Below are positions 8,525-17,923 of a stretch of DNA of 64,000 nucleotides, piece after piece. Source of the stretch: Paenibacillus sp. BSR1-1 (lineage in GTDB: Bacteria > Bacillota > Bacilli > Bacillales > Cytobacillaceae); contig NZ_JAQMWQ010000025.1 of the NCBI RefSeq assembly GCF_030403775.1, positions 1 to 64,000 of the forward strand, written 5' to 3'. Position 1 is the stretch's first letter. Every line of letters starts with the position of its first letter. Below the pieces are notes generated by a model. It did no database searches. It saw only the letters and a program-made list of their open reading frames with translations, and had not been told where the DNA came from. Both the position numbers and the translations under genes were made by a program.

Positions 8525-8560
8525 AGCGATGGAGAAGAATACTCTCCATCGCTTTATTTT
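8522..8560. terminator. Bidirectional terminator between modB and the carboxypeptidase gene
   Basis: TAAAGCGATGGAGA / TCTCCATCGCTTTA, a 14-bp perfect stem with a 7-nt loop. The stop codon of the minus-strand gene lies in it. Confidence 0.8.
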
Positions 8561-9735
8561 GGATTTATCATTTTTCTTGATTTTTTTCGCATGCCAATAT
8601 ATAGGACAGCAATTCCAAGTATTATTACCCCCATAATAGCGTTAAGCTCCGTTAGTTGCTTATTGTGTGCTTTTTGAGCTTTTGTGGACGGCGCAGCAAG
8701 TTCGGTTTTCTTTGGAACTGTTTGTGGCTCTTTATAATGAAGAGGAATCTCCTGAACCATTTGACCCTTTGTATTTTTTATCAACAAAATTCCCTTTGGA
8801 GCCACTTCCTTTGTTGCCCCATTTATCTCTTCTGTAATGACAGTATCTTTATCCAGATAATATTGTTTCTGATCTTTTTGATAGATTTCACCTTGTTTGA
8901 GAATAGCATTTTGAAAGTGACTAAAACCATAATCAAACAAAGCAGCAGTATCTTTATATTTATCAATTTTATACTCTGATTTCATAACGACAGCCGTTAA
9001 TTTAATTTTGCCATTATCTGCGGTTGTGGACAAGGTCTGCCTGGATTCAGTAGTAAATCCTGTTTTCCCGCCCGTAATCCCTGGATAAGGAAGTTCCCCT
9101 TTTAGCATGCGGTGATGTGTAACGAGCTTGGTGCTCCAAGATTGTCCCACCCACATGAGTTCTTTTGTGCCAAATATTTCTTTAAATATTGGGTTTTTCA
9201 TCGCATAATTTGTGATGAGTGCCATATCCATTGCTGTTGTGTAATGATTCTCGTCAAACAATCCATTGGGATTCGTAAAATGTGTATTTTTTACTCCGAT
9301 AGTGGTATTTAAATATTGATTCATATTTTCTGCAAAATGTTCCACACTTCCATCTAAATGTTCCGCAATGGCAACAGCTGCATCATTTCCGGAGTTAATC
9401 AGCATTCCTTGAATAAGCTTTTTTAAAGGGACCTGCTCCCCCTCAACCAGATAGACCCTTGTCCCATCTTGTCTTACTGCATTAGCGCTGACCGTTGCAA
9501 TACTGTTTAAATCCCCTTTTTCAATCGCATAGATAGCTGTTGCGATTTTAGTAATGCTTGCAGGATACATTTTTTGATCCGCATTTTTTGCAAATAAAAC
9601 GGCACCTGTCTCAGAATCCAACAGGCAGGCAGCCTCACTTTTAAGTTCTAATGAAGGTTTCTCTGCTGCAAGGGCTTTCATTTGCCAAGATAGTGCCACA
9701 AGGAAAATTATGAAATAAGTAAATAATTTCTTCAA
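8554..9735 (-). CDS. D-alanyl-D-alanine carboxypeptidase (S11)
   Basis: 393-aa penicillin-binding protein of the DacA/DacF group. Signal peptide (about 1-23), then the three catalytic motifs: SITK (Ser60, Lys63), SGN (115-117) and KTG (224-226). A second domain follows and a hydrophobic segment near 365-383 anchors the C-terminus with a basic tail. These enzymes trim the terminal D-Ala of peptidoglycan stem peptides. A transmembrane rather than amphipathic anchor separates it from classical DacA. Convergent with modB; no operon partner. Confidence 0.9.
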   Translation of the reverse strand: MKKLFTYFIIFLVALSWQMKALAAEKPSLELKSEAACLLDSETGAVLFAKNADQKMYPASITKIATAIYAIEKGDLNSIATVSANAVRQDGTRVYLVEGEQVPLKKLIQGMLINSGNDAAVAIAEHLDGSVEHFAENMNQYLNTTIGVKNTHFTNPNGLFDENHYTTAMDMALITNYAMKNPIFKEIFGTKELMWVGQSWSTKLVTHHRMLKGELPYPGITGGKTGFTTESRQTLSTTADNGKIKLTAVVMKSEYKIDKYKDTAALFDYGFSHFQNAILKQGEIYQKDQKQYYLDKDTVITEEINGATKEVAPKGILLIKNTKGQMVQEIPLHYKEPQTVPKKTELAAPSTKAQKAHNKQLTELNAIMGVIILGIAVLYIGMRKKSRKMINPK

Positions 9736-9820
9736 TACAAAACACCCTATCTTTAACTATTTCCTATTTGATTTTAACAGATATTTTTTAGAAAAAAATA
9801 GTATTTTCAAAAAATTGTTA

Positions 9821-9851
9821 TAAAAAAAACCTGTCCGTAATCGTAACAGGT
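9821..9851 (-). terminator. Intrinsic terminator of mprF
   Basis: Minus-strand ACCTGT / ACAGGT stem with an 11-nt loop followed by eight T. Confidence 0.7.
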
Positions 9852-9861
9852 CAAAAATTGG

Positions 9862-12390
9862 TTAAGCTCTTTTTTTCGATATTAGTAAAGTAATTTGGGC
9901 CATTATTAAAGGTAGAGAGGCTTTTCTTCGATATGCTAAATATTTCGGTTCCCAAACATTTGTATACTTTTCTTTGAACTTTCTTAGGTCTTGAAAATGA
10001 TAAATAAAGTGGCCGTGCAGGAAAATTTGGGCCGCTATTTTCTCACTTAAAAATGCAAACTTCGATAAGCCTACATTAGCAAGAGGCGCCATTCCCATAT
10101 TAAAGCGGTGATACCCCTGTTCTTTAGCCCAATCTATTAAAGATAGGAACAGAAAATCAATAATTCCAGGTTCTACCTCTGGCTTAAATCTCATTAAATC
10201 CACTGATATGGTCTCAGCGTCATCATAAACATACATGATGCTCATAAAGCCTAGTATTTGTTTATTTTCATCACGTACAATCCCGATTGGTGCCCGATTT
10301 AAATAATCTTCATCAAAGAAACCAAGGGAAAATCCCTTCTCAGTTCTCCCTTGAAGCCAATCATTTGATATTTCTCTTAATTCTGCAAATAGTTCATTAG
10401 AAAAAGGCGGCTGCAGTAATTCAAAGGAGTATTGGCCGCGATTGAATTTACTTCTAAGAGCTCGCAGCCCTTTCATTTTACTCCCTGAAAGCGAGAAGTT
10501 TTTCAAATCGATGAAGGCTTCTTCCCCTAATTTAAAGAAGGCAAATCCGTGGCCATGAAGAAAGGGAAGCATCTCGTCACTTACTTGATAGAAAACAGGC
10601 GTAAATCCATGGAGATCCGCTATTTCCTGGAATTCTTCTATCGCACTCGATAATTCACTCTTTTCACCTATTGGATCCCCTAGTACTACTAACTTATCAG
10701 CATATTTTTGAAATGGGATTAAAACATTTCTATGTTTATTCCAAAAGATGTATTTATCATGTAAGAAGATTAGGTGAGTTAAAACTTTTCCATGATACTT
10801 CGTCAAATGACGATTGATTTCATCTTCAAAATCAAATGACCTATCCAATTTCCATTTCTTCGGCAAGCTAATGAAATAGCCGGAGATAAGTATTAATAAC
10901 GCAATAACAAGGCCGATACTCGCACTCTTAAATAAATCACGGTAATCGAGAATCACATACGGCAAAAATTTTGTCGGAATGGCTAATTTCGCCTCAGGTA
11001 AATTTAGATAACCAATAATGAGATACGTTGAGGTGATAATTAATATGATAGTCATATCAAAAATCGTTTTTCCCCAAGTCAGCACATAACTCTCACGGTA
11101 AAATTGATCTTTAGAGAATCTTAGTAACAGGGCTACAATAATTAAAAAGATAGCTTCCTCATAATCAATTCCTTTAAAAATGGAGAAAAGTGCCGCAAGA
11201 ATCAACGCAAACATCGTCAAATCGTAAGTCCGCTTCACACTGTATTCGATTCCGCGAGACAATCCTAAAAGTAAAAATCCTGCTGCAACAGAAAGCTGAT
11301 GAGATACATTTATAATCGGAAAAGATAGCAGCTCCTGAGCAATTCTTAACCGGGACATAATGCCAGGTACACTAGCTGACAATAACAAAATTAACCCGGA
11401 TAAAAATACGAGAATTGTCAGGATAATATGACTTAGACCTTGAATAATAGCCTTAGGTAAATAATTCCAGGATTTGTTCCACTTTTTCCAATATAGCTTT
11501 ACAAAAAAGATCAAACTGGTGAAAAATGGGATGAAATAATAACCAGTTCGATAAAAAAGCAGTAACACCAAGATTTTCTCTTCAGGGATATGTAATTCTT
11601 GCATTCCCCACAAAAAAACCAAATCAAATGAGCCAAGTCCCCCAGGAATCATACTTATGATACCTGCACAGGCTGCCACAATATAAACCGGAAAAAGCTG
11701 TTCAAAGGAAATAGCAATCCCCAATACATTACATAAAACATATATCGCTATAAATACAGCTAACCATTCAACGATCGAGATGATGACAAGTTCAGCTGCT
11801 ATTTTGTTAGTAAATTGGGACTGATGGTCCTTTTTAGATTTTAAAATATGTATAAATAAAAAAATCGGTAGATATAAACCAACGCCCCATACAGCAAAAT
11901 AAAGCCATTTTGTATCAATAAACAATGGAAAATGATGATATCCAAGTGCTACAATCCATGAAAGAAACGAGATTCCCGTTAAATAAAATAGGGAAACGGT
12001 AGCGATGACACCTAAAAGCCGCCGTTTATCATGCTCAAACTTATGAAAAAAATAAGTTCTTAACATGGCCCCGACCAATCCGCCAAAACCTATTAAATTT
12101 GAAAAAGAATTGGCAATAAAGGATTGTTCTAACAGCTCCCTTTTGGGAACTTTTATTTGTAAAATCCTTACAAGGACAACATCATACAAAAGCATCGGCA
12201 GAACAGCACAGAAAGTAACTGCTAAAATTAATAATAATGAGAAAATATTGAGTTGATTAAGCTCATTTTTTAATAATTGTAAATTTAGATCCCCAGTAAA
12301 TTTTTTCATTTCAACTATGGCGAAAATTAACAAAAATAACGGGAATATAAACTTTACTACTTTTAATATTTTTTCTTTTTTAATCCCCAA
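9862..12390 (-). CDS. mprF: Lysylphosphatidylglycerol synthase/flippase MprF
   Basis: 842-aa bifunctional protein. The N-terminal ~500 residues hold about 12-14 membrane segments (flippase part) and the last ~300 form the cytosolic GNAT-like aminoacyl transferase (DUF2156) with FMSIMYVYDDAETISVDLMR and FNMGMAPLANVGLS. MprF adds Lys or Ala to phosphatidylglycerol, lowering membrane charge and giving resistance to cationic peptides. Start set at TTG 12390: AGGTGG lies 8 nt upstream and the following GIKKEKILK matches the beginning of known MprF proteins. Single gene. Confidence 0.88.
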   Translation of the reverse strand: MGIKKEKILKVVKFIFPLFLLIFAIVEMKKFTGDLNLQLLKNELNQLNIFSLLLILAVTFCAVLPMLLYDVVLVRILQIKVPKRELLEQSFIANSFSNLIGFGGLVGAMLRTYFFHKFEHDKRRLLGVIATVSLFYLTGISFLSWIVALGYHHFPLFIDTKWLYFAVWGVGLYLPIFLFIHILKSKKDHQSQFTNKIAAELVIISIVEWLAVFIAIYVLCNVLGIAISFEQLFPVYIVAACAGIISMIPGGLGSFDLVFLWGMQELHIPEEKILVLLLFYRTGYYFIPFFTSLIFFVKLYWKKWNKSWNYLPKAIIQGLSHIILTILVFLSGLILLLSASVPGIMSRLRIAQELLSFPIINVSHQLSVAAGFLLLGLSRGIEYSVKRTYDLTMFALILAALFSIFKGIDYEEAIFLIIVALLLRFSKDQFYRESYVLTWGKTIFDMTIILIITSTYLIIGYLNLPEAKLAIPTKFLPYVILDYRDLFKSASIGLVIALLILISGYFISLPKKWKLDRSFDFEDEINRHLTKYHGKVLTHLIFLHDKYIFWNKHRNVLIPFQKYADKLVVLGDPIGEKSELSSAIEEFQEIADLHGFTPVFYQVSDEMLPFLHGHGFAFFKLGEEAFIDLKNFSLSGSKMKGLRALRSKFNRGQYSFELLQPPFSNELFAELREISNDWLQGRTEKGFSLGFFDEDYLNRAPIGIVRDENKQILGFMSIMYVYDDAETISVDLMRFKPEVEPGIIDFLFLSLIDWAKEQGYHRFNMGMAPLANVGLSKFAFLSEKIAAQIFLHGHFIYHFQDLRKFKEKYTNVWEPKYLAYRRKASLPLIMAQITLLISKKRA

Positions 12391-12601
12391 CAAAATAACC
12401 ACCTATTTTTTCATCCTAAATTAACTATAAACTTTTCGATAGGAAAAATAAAAGAAAATTAATTCTAACTACCTACATTGTTGACAGTTTACTTAGCGTT
12501 CAACCGTCAATAAAACAATCTAATATTGTAAAAAAGAGACAAGTTTACATACCTCCTCGGCATAAGTATTAAATAGGACAAATTATCGGGGGGGTTTTTA
12601 G

Positions 12602-13054
12602 ATGAAATTTTTAGTGTTAAAGAAAGAAACACTTCTATTTTTCCTGGCAGTGGGTGTCGTTCTAGCCACCATCTCTGCTTGGTTTATGTTAAAAGCAGGC
12701 GACGTGACTGTTTTTAATCAACAAGCGAATAAAAATATTCGAGAAATTCATATGGTCACGGGAGAATTTAAATCTACGTTGAAGAATGGTAAAGAAATTG
12801 AGGCTTACCGTTGGGATCCCGGCACCATTTCTTTAGAAAAAGGTGAAAAGGTTAAATTATATATCAGTGGAATAAACGGCGCAGCACATCCCTTTTATAT
12901 TGAGGGAACAAAAATCAAGGGAACAGTGAAAAAAGGCGAGGAAACAGTGGTTACCCTTCAATTTAAAAAAGAAGGGACATATAGGCTAATTTGTGAAACC
13001 CACTCCGACCGGTCACATAATGGGCCGATGATAGCTTATATAGTCGTCGATTAG
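12602..13054 (+). CDS. Membrane-anchored cupredoxin-domain protein
   Basis: 150 aa: an N-terminal signal/anchor (about 10-30) and a cupredoxin domain. Candidate copper ligands are His96 in AHPF and the cluster Cys131, His134, His139 and Met143 (CETHSDRSHNGPM). The arrangement resembles the CuA loop of cytochrome oxidase subunit II or plastocyanin-like proteins, but no second oxidase subunit is encoded here. Probably an extracytoplasmic electron carrier or copper protein. GGGGGG-rich site precedes the ATG. Single gene with terminator. Confidence 0.75.
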   Translation: MKFLVLKKETLLFFLAVGVVLATISAWFMLKAGDVTVFNQQANKNIREIHMVTGEFKSTLKNGKEIEAYRWDPGTISLEKGEKVKLYISGINGAAHPFYIEGTKIKGTVKKGEETVVTLQFKKEGTYRLICETHSDRSHNGPMIAYIVVD

Positions 13055-13055
13055 G

Positions 13056-13080
13056 ACAGGAGTCTTTCTCCTGTTTTTTT
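13056..13080 (+). terminator. Intrinsic terminator of the cupredoxin gene
   Basis: ACAGGAG / CTCCTGT stem with a 5-nt loop and T-run. Confidence 0.8.
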
Positions 13081-13261
13081 GTGCTGTTTTATTCATTTCC
13101 CCTATAAATATGTTGGTAATATTGACTTTCTCATGTATAACAGTTAAATATTCATGGGATTTTTTTATAGTACAGAACCCTTCGTTGTTCATAATTCGTT
13201 CAAACTTATCCCAGAAAACCCCCTAAAAATATAGATTTCACAATTTCTTAACATATGCTCA

Positions 13262-13289
13262 TTGTTACACAAATCTACGCTGTTATACT
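13262..13289 (+). promoter_or_regulatory. Candidate promoter of pflBA
   Basis: TTGTTA (13262-13267), 16-bp spacer, TATACT (13284-13289), about 65 nt before pflB. The -35 overlaps the weak dyad TAACA-N9-TGTTA; no clear Fnr or Rex palindrome could be seen. The stretch 13081-13261 holds no gene that I can support. Confidence 0.45.
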
Positions 13290-13354
13290 TAAGATATAAA
13301 TAGCAATTCAAACTGTTATATAAAATTACGAATTTAATTTAGAGGTGAAAAACA

Positions 13355-15580
13355 ATGGAACAATGGAAAGGATTCACAAAAGGAGTTTGGACAAAAGAAG
13401 TAAATGTTCGGGATTTCATTTTGAAGAACTACACTCAATATGAAGGAAATGATTCCTTTTTAACTGGAGCAACAGAATCAACTAAACAATTATGGGCCCA
13501 GGTTATGGAACTTACAAAGCAGGAACGGGAAAACGGCGGCGTTCTTGAGATGGATACCGAAACCGTTTCTTCTATTACCTCGCACGGACCCGGTTACTTG
13601 GATGAAGAACTTGAAAAGGTAGTTGGTGTTCAAACAGATAAACCATTCAATCGTTCCATGCAGCCTTTTGGAGGAATTCGTATGGCAAAAGCAGCCTGCG
13701 AAGCTTACGGATATCAATTAAATCCTGAAATTGAAAGAATCTTTACTGAATTCCGTAAAACACATAATCAAGGTGTATTTGATGCTTATACAGATGAAAT
13801 GATGCTTGCCCGTAAAGCTGCCATTATCACAGGTCTGCCAGATGCTTATGGCCGAGGACGCATTATTGGTGACTATCGCCGTGTTGCCTTATATGGTATT
13901 GATTTTTTAATAGAGGAAAAGAAAAAGGATCAACAGAATACCAGTAAGGTAATGACAGAAGACAATATCCGGCTGCGTGAAGAAATCGCGGAACAAATTC
14001 GTGCTCTCAAAGAATTAAAAGAGCTTGGAACTTCCTACGGATTTGATATATCCAATCCTGCCCAAAATGCACAAGAGGCTTTTCAATGGTTATATTTAGG
14101 ATATTTAGCTGCCATTAAGGAACAAAATGGTGCAGCAATGAGCCTTGGCCGTGTTTCTTCCTTCTTAGATATTTATGTTGAAAGAGATTTACAAAATGGA
14201 ACCTTAACAGAGGAAGAGGTCCAGGAACTAGTTGACCACTTTGTTATGAAGCTCCGACTTGTTAAATTTGCTCGGACTCCTGATTATAATGAATTGTTTA
14301 GCGGCGACCCAACATGGGTAACCGAATCTATTGGAGGAATGGCGCAAGACGGACGTTCATTAGTAACGAAAAATTCTTTCCGCTTCCTTCATACCTTGGA
14401 CAATTTAGGACCAGCGCCAGAACCAAACTTAACGGTTTTATGGTCACCGCAGCTTCCTGAAAACTTTAAACAATATTGTGCGAAAATGTCGATTAAGACC
14501 AGCTCTATACAATATGAAAATGACGACATTATGCGCCCGGAATACGGCGATGACTACGGAATTGCCTGCTGTGTGTCTGCGATGAAAATTGGCAAACAAA
14601 TGCAGTTCTTTGGAGCACGTGCCAACCTAGCGAAAGCACTGCTCTACTCCATTAATGGCGGTGTCGATGAAAAACTTAAAATTCAAGTTGGGCCTGAGTA
14701 TCAGCCAATTACCTCAGAAATCTTAAGTTATGACGAAGTAATGAATAAATTTGATTTAATAATGGAATGGCTTGCAGGACTTTATATAAATACTTTGAAT
14801 GTCATCCACTATATGCATGATAAATACAGCTATGAAAGAATAGAAATGGCCTTGCATGATACTGAAATAATAAGAACAATGGCAACTGGTATCGCTGGGT
14901 TAAGTGTAGTTGCAGATTCCCTGAGCGCCATAAAATATGGCGAAGTGAAGGTTATCCGGGATGAAAAGGGGATAGCTGTTGATTTTGAATCTTCCGGTGA
15001 CTTCCCTAAATATGGGAACAACGATGATCGGGTAGACAGTATTGCTGTAGAAATCGTGGAGCGATTTATGAAAAAGCTTCAAAAACATCAAACTTATCGC
15101 AATTCTGTGCATACCATGTCTATTTTGACGATTACATCTAACGTGGTTTACGGCAAGAAAACGGGAAATACACCTGATGGCCGCCGTGCGGGGGAACCAT
15201 TTGCACCTGGTGCAAACCCGATGCATGGACGTGATACAAAAGGTACATTAGCTTCCCTGTCTTCCGTTGCCAAACTTCCATATAGCTATGCAATGGATGG
15301 GATATCTAATACCTTCTCCATCGTACCAAAAGCATTAGGAAAAGAAGAAAATAACCAGATTCGTAATTTAGTTTCCATCTTAGATGGCTATGCAATGAAA
15401 ACTGGTCACCATCTTAACGTGAACGTCTTTAATAGAGAAACACTTTTAGATGCAATGGAACATCCAGAACTATATCCGCAATTAACCATCCGTGTGTCTG
15501 GTTATGCTGTAAACTTTATTAAATTGACAAAAGAACAACAGCTGGATGTAATTAACCGTACTTTTCACGAATCTTTATAA
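13355..15580 (+). CDS. pflB: Formate C-acetyltransferase (pyruvate formate-lyase)
   Basis: 741-aa glycyl-radical enzyme converting pyruvate and CoA to acetyl-CoA and formate in anaerobic growth. The catalytic pair Cys405-Cys406 (GIACCVSAM) and the radical Gly716 (RVSGYAVNF) are visible at the expected places. Length is that of family members. ATG follows AGAGGTG by 8 nt. The activating enzyme pflA follows after 63 nt. B. subtilis lacks this enzyme, whereas other Bacillaceae carry it, which helps exclude the former as host. Regulation by oxygen or redox is expected but no operator was identified. Confidence 0.97.
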   Translation: MEQWKGFTKGVWTKEVNVRDFILKNYTQYEGNDSFLTGATESTKQLWAQVMELTKQERENGGVLEMDTETVSSITSHGPGYLDEELEKVVGVQTDKPFNRSMQPFGGIRMAKAACEAYGYQLNPEIERIFTEFRKTHNQGVFDAYTDEMMLARKAAIITGLPDAYGRGRIIGDYRRVALYGIDFLIEEKKKDQQNTSKVMTEDNIRLREEIAEQIRALKELKELGTSYGFDISNPAQNAQEAFQWLYLGYLAAIKEQNGAAMSLGRVSSFLDIYVERDLQNGTLTEEEVQELVDHFVMKLRLVKFARTPDYNELFSGDPTWVTESIGGMAQDGRSLVTKNSFRFLHTLDNLGPAPEPNLTVLWSPQLPENFKQYCAKMSIKTSSIQYENDDIMRPEYGDDYGIACCVSAMKIGKQMQFFGARANLAKALLYSINGGVDEKLKIQVGPEYQPITSEILSYDEVMNKFDLIMEWLAGLYINTLNVIHYMHDKYSYERIEMALHDTEIIRTMATGIAGLSVVADSLSAIKYGEVKVIRDEKGIAVDFESSGDFPKYGNNDDRVDSIAVEIVERFMKKLQKHQTYRNSVHTMSILTITSNVVYGKKTGNTPDGRRAGEPFAPGANPMHGRDTKGTLASLSSVAKLPYSYAMDGISNTFSIVPKALGKEENNQIRNLVSILDGYAMKTGHHLNVNVFNRETLLDAMEHPELYPQLTIRVSGYAVNFIKLTKEQQLDVINRTFHESL

Positions 15581-15643
15581 TTAAAATTATTGGGGGCTCT
15601 TTTTAGTAGAGCTCCTGCTTTCAAACGAAAGGGGAACATCTTC

Positions 15644-16378
15644 ATGATTGGAAATATTCATTCTATAGAAACACTTGGAACAGTCGACGGACCAGGGATA
15701 CGTTATGTTGTTTTTACACAGGGCTGCCTTTTGCGGTGCCAGTTTTGTCATAACGCTGATACTTGGGAAATCGGTACCGGTAAGCAAATGACCGTTTCCG
15801 AAATCATGGATGATTTGATGAGTTATCTCCCTTTCCTTCAAGCCTCTGGAGGCGGTATAACAGTTAGCGGCGGGGAACCATTGTTACAGATTCCTTTTCT
15901 TATCGAATTATTTAAGGAATGCAAAAAGAAAGGGATTCACACCACCATCGATTCCTCTGGCGGCTGTTTCTCTCATTCTAAGCTTTTTATTGGACAGCTT
16001 GAAGAATTATTACAATATACGGATCTCATTTTATTGGATTTAAAACATATCAACCGAAAAAAACATATCCAATTAACTGGAATGGCAAATGATCACATTC
16101 TTGAATTTGCAACATTTTTATCCAGCCGCAATGTACCAATCTGGGTAAGACATGTCCTAGTTCCAACAGTTACGGATGACGAGGAAGATTTACAAAAGTT
16201 AGGAGAATTCATCGGTACACTAGAAAATGTCCAAAAAATTGAAATTCTCCCATATCATAAACTCGGTGTTTACAAATGGGAAGCTCTGGGACATGAATAT
16301 CCATTAAAACATGTTGACCCGCCAACAGAGGAAAAAGTAGATTTTACCTATCAAAAGTTAACAGCCCATTGGAATTAA
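15644..16378 (+). CDS. pflA: Pyruvate formate-lyase activating enzyme
   Basis: 244-aa radical SAM protein that makes the glycyl radical on PflB. The 4Fe-4S motif CX3CX2C is at Cys28, Cys32 and Cys35 (CLLRCQFC); GGGITVSGGEPLLQ follows. ATG 15644 is selected because AAAGGGG lies 9 nt upstream; an in-frame TTG-type start earlier would add a non-homologous tail. Second gene of the pflBA operon, closed by a terminator. Confidence 0.95.
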   Translation: MIGNIHSIETLGTVDGPGIRYVVFTQGCLLRCQFCHNADTWEIGTGKQMTVSEIMDDLMSYLPFLQASGGGITVSGGEPLLQIPFLIELFKECKKKGIHTTIDSSGGCFSHSKLFIGQLEELLQYTDLILLDLKHINRKKHIQLTGMANDHILEFATFLSSRNVPIWVRHVLVPTVTDDEEDLQKLGEFIGTLENVQKIEILPYHKLGVYKWEALGHEYPLKHVDPPTEEKVDFTYQKLTAHWN

Positions 16379-16405
16379 AAAGCGGAACAATTCCGCTTTT
16401 TCTGT
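16377..16405 (+). terminator. Intrinsic terminator of pflBA
   Basis: AAAAAGCGGAA / TTCCGCTTTTT stem with a 3-nt loop. Confidence 0.8.
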
Positions 16406-16410
16406 TTTTT

Positions 16411-16569
16411 AAGGCTCTTTTCGTAAACTTTGTTACTTGTAGAACTTATTAAGGGTCATTTACTAAGTTTCTAGGCAATTTTCGCAAATGTCATTACGAA
16501 AAGATGCCAGATTCAAGTTAAACGGGTTGAACCTATACGAAAAAAATCAACCTTTGCGAAAATAGCCTT
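16411..16569. repeat. Palindromic intergenic element with nested inverted repeats
   Basis: Bounded by AAGGCTCTTTTCGTAAA and its near-complement TTTGCGAAAATAGCCTT (16553-16569). A second inverted pair, ATTTTCGCAA / TTACGAAAAgAT, lies inside (16478-16505). No coding potential is seen. It fills most of the 300-bp gap between pflA and the MifM-like gene. Likely a non-autonomous repeat or a large RNA hairpin. Confidence 0.5.
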
Positions 16570-16686
16570 TTTAAAAGGATATTAGCAATCTCTTCTTCTT
16601 TTGGAATTTTAGCAAGGATTAAATTGATTATTTAACTATTCTCCTATATACTCTTATCATTGGCTGTTTATGCGAGGTGAAAATTT

Positions 16687-16977
16687 TTGTTCCAATTACT
16701 GATCGATCATTCAGATATAAATGCCTTAACGGCTCTATATGTCAGCATTTATTTAGGAATGATGCTGAAATACCTATGGGCTTGGGGAGTGGAATATTCC
16801 TTTATTGGCTCGCAGACAAATCCTGCAAATACAAAAATTATTCACCCGTGGTTTTTATATAAGAAAAAAAGCCGTTTAAATGGAAGTTTTATTCTAATTA
16901 GAATTGTTAAATATATTCGTAGAAAAGAATGTTCTCAGGACGATTCCGAGGAACCTATTTCCTTCCTTTTTACCTAA
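16687..16977 (+). CDS. mifM: MifM-like translation-arrest leader of yidC2
   Basis: 96-aa peptide directly upstream of a yidC-family gene, the position and size (95 aa) of B. subtilis MifM. One hydrophobic segment (about residues 14-36) would engage the membrane insertion machinery. The C-terminus carries R72-I73-x-x-Y76-I77, the same spacing as the MifM arrest residues R69-I70-x-x-W73-I74 as I recall them, then an acidic patch D85, D86, E88, E89 comparable to the MifM DEEDA patch. Start is TTG 16687 with GAGGTG 8-9 nt upstream. MifM stalls its ribosome until YidC1 activity releases it. Overall sequence similarity is low; the call rests on synteny, topology, motif and the RNA stem described next. 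Confidence 0.7.
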   Translation: MFQLLIDHSDINALTALYVSIYLGMMLKYLWAWGVEYSFIGSQTNPANTKIIHPWFLYKKKSRLNGSFILIRIVKYIRRKECSQDDSEEPISFLFT

Positions 16978-17006
16978 TATACTAAATCACATTTTTAGGA
17001 GGAAAT
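16957..17006 (+). promoter_or_regulatory. SD-sequestering stem between MifM-like ORF and yidC2
   Basis: ATTTCCTTCCT (16957-16967, codons 91-94 of the upstream ORF) is complementary to AGGAGGAAAT (16997-17006), the ribosome site of yidC2, with one bulged T. Free of ribosomes this stem hides the yidC2 start. A ribosome stalled in the acidic patch (codons 85-90) would cover the 5' arm and open the site, as in the B. subtilis MifM-YidC2 switch. Confidence 0.7.
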
Positions 17007-17798
17007 ATGAAAATAAAACGTTCTTCACTTATTCTTATAGCTTTATTATCCTTAACAACGCTAATTTTATCTGCCTGTTCATCACAAACTCAAAGTGGTA
17101 ATAACAATGGATTTTTCCACACTTATTTTGTAAACCCATTTTCGACTATTATTCACTCAGTGGCAGATTTTTTTGGCGGGAATTATGGCTTAGCGATCAT
17201 TCTTGTTACCCTTATTATCAGACTTGTATTAATGCCATTAATGTTACGACAATATAAAAATCAGATGAAAATGAAGGAAAAAATGGATGTCTTAAAGCCT
17301 GAAATGGACGCCATTCAAAAGAAAATGAAGGCTGAAAAGGATCCAAAGAAAAAACAAGAGCTGCAGGCTGAAATGATGGGGCTTTATCAAAAGCATGGCG
17401 TTAACCCATTAAATATGGGATGCTTGCCAATCCTCATTCAAATGCCGATTTTGACAGGCTTTTATTATGCAATCCGGGGTTCAAAGGAAATTGCCCACCA
17501 TAAATTTTTATGGTTTAGTCTTGGACACCCTGATATTGTTATTACTATCATCGCCGGGCTTATATATTACTTCCAGTTTAAAGTTTCACAATCCAATATG
17601 CCGTCAGCCCAGCAGGAGCAAATGAAGTACATGGGGTTATTATCACCGTTAATGATCGTTATGTTTTCCTTTAGTGCACCGGCCGCACTTCCCCTTTATT
17701 GGGTAGTAGGCGGTACATTCCTAATCGTACAAACAATGATTAGCCGTAGTCTGTATCAATCGAAAAAAACGACGGAAGTTACTGTGAAACAAAAATAA
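17007..17798 (+). CDS. yidC2: Membrane protein insertase YidC2 (YqjG type)
   Basis: 263-aa Oxa1/YidC/Alb3 protein. Lipoprotein signal with lipobox LSAC (Cys24), then about five membrane segments; the first cytoplasmic hairpin is the Lys-rich coiled coil around residues 85-125 (MKEKMDVLKPEMDAIQKKMK). It inserts membrane proteins with or without SecYEG. Bacillus species usually have two paralogues, SpoIIIJ (next to rnpA at the origin) and YqjG. The upstream MifM-like peptide and the absence of rnpA/jag neighbours mark this copy as the inducible YqjG type. Confidence 0.9.
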   Translation: MKIKRSSLILIALLSLTTLILSACSSQTQSGNNNGFFHTYFVNPFSTIIHSVADFFGGNYGLAIILVTLIIRLVLMPLMLRQYKNQMKMKEKMDVLKPEMDAIQKKMKAEKDPKKKQELQAEMMGLYQKHGVNPLNMGCLPILIQMPILTGFYYAIRGSKEIAHHKFLWFSLGHPDIVITIIAGLIYYFQFKVSQSNMPSAQQEQMKYMGLLSPLMIVMFSFSAPAALPLYWVVGGTFLIVQTMISRSLYQSKKTTEVTVKQK

Positions 17799-17809
17799 TG
17801 ATCCGAAAA

Positions 17810-17840
17810 AAGAAGCATTGGTTTCCGATGCTTCTTTTTT
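17810..17840 (+). terminator. Intrinsic terminator of yidC2
   Basis: AAGAAGCAT / ATGCTTCTT stem, 9-nt loop, six T. Confidence 0.8.
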
Positions 17841-17923
17841 AATCCTTTTTGTCCTTAAGGATAGTTTCTTTCCATTTTGGAATGCTATTCTTGTTCAACT
17901 AAGACAAAGGGGTGCTAAAATTA

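Noticed and set aside
13230-13290. Fnr or Rex operator upstream of pflB
   Set aside because: TTTCACAAT and TTGTTACACAA are near but do not form a palindrome with correct spacing; not claimed.
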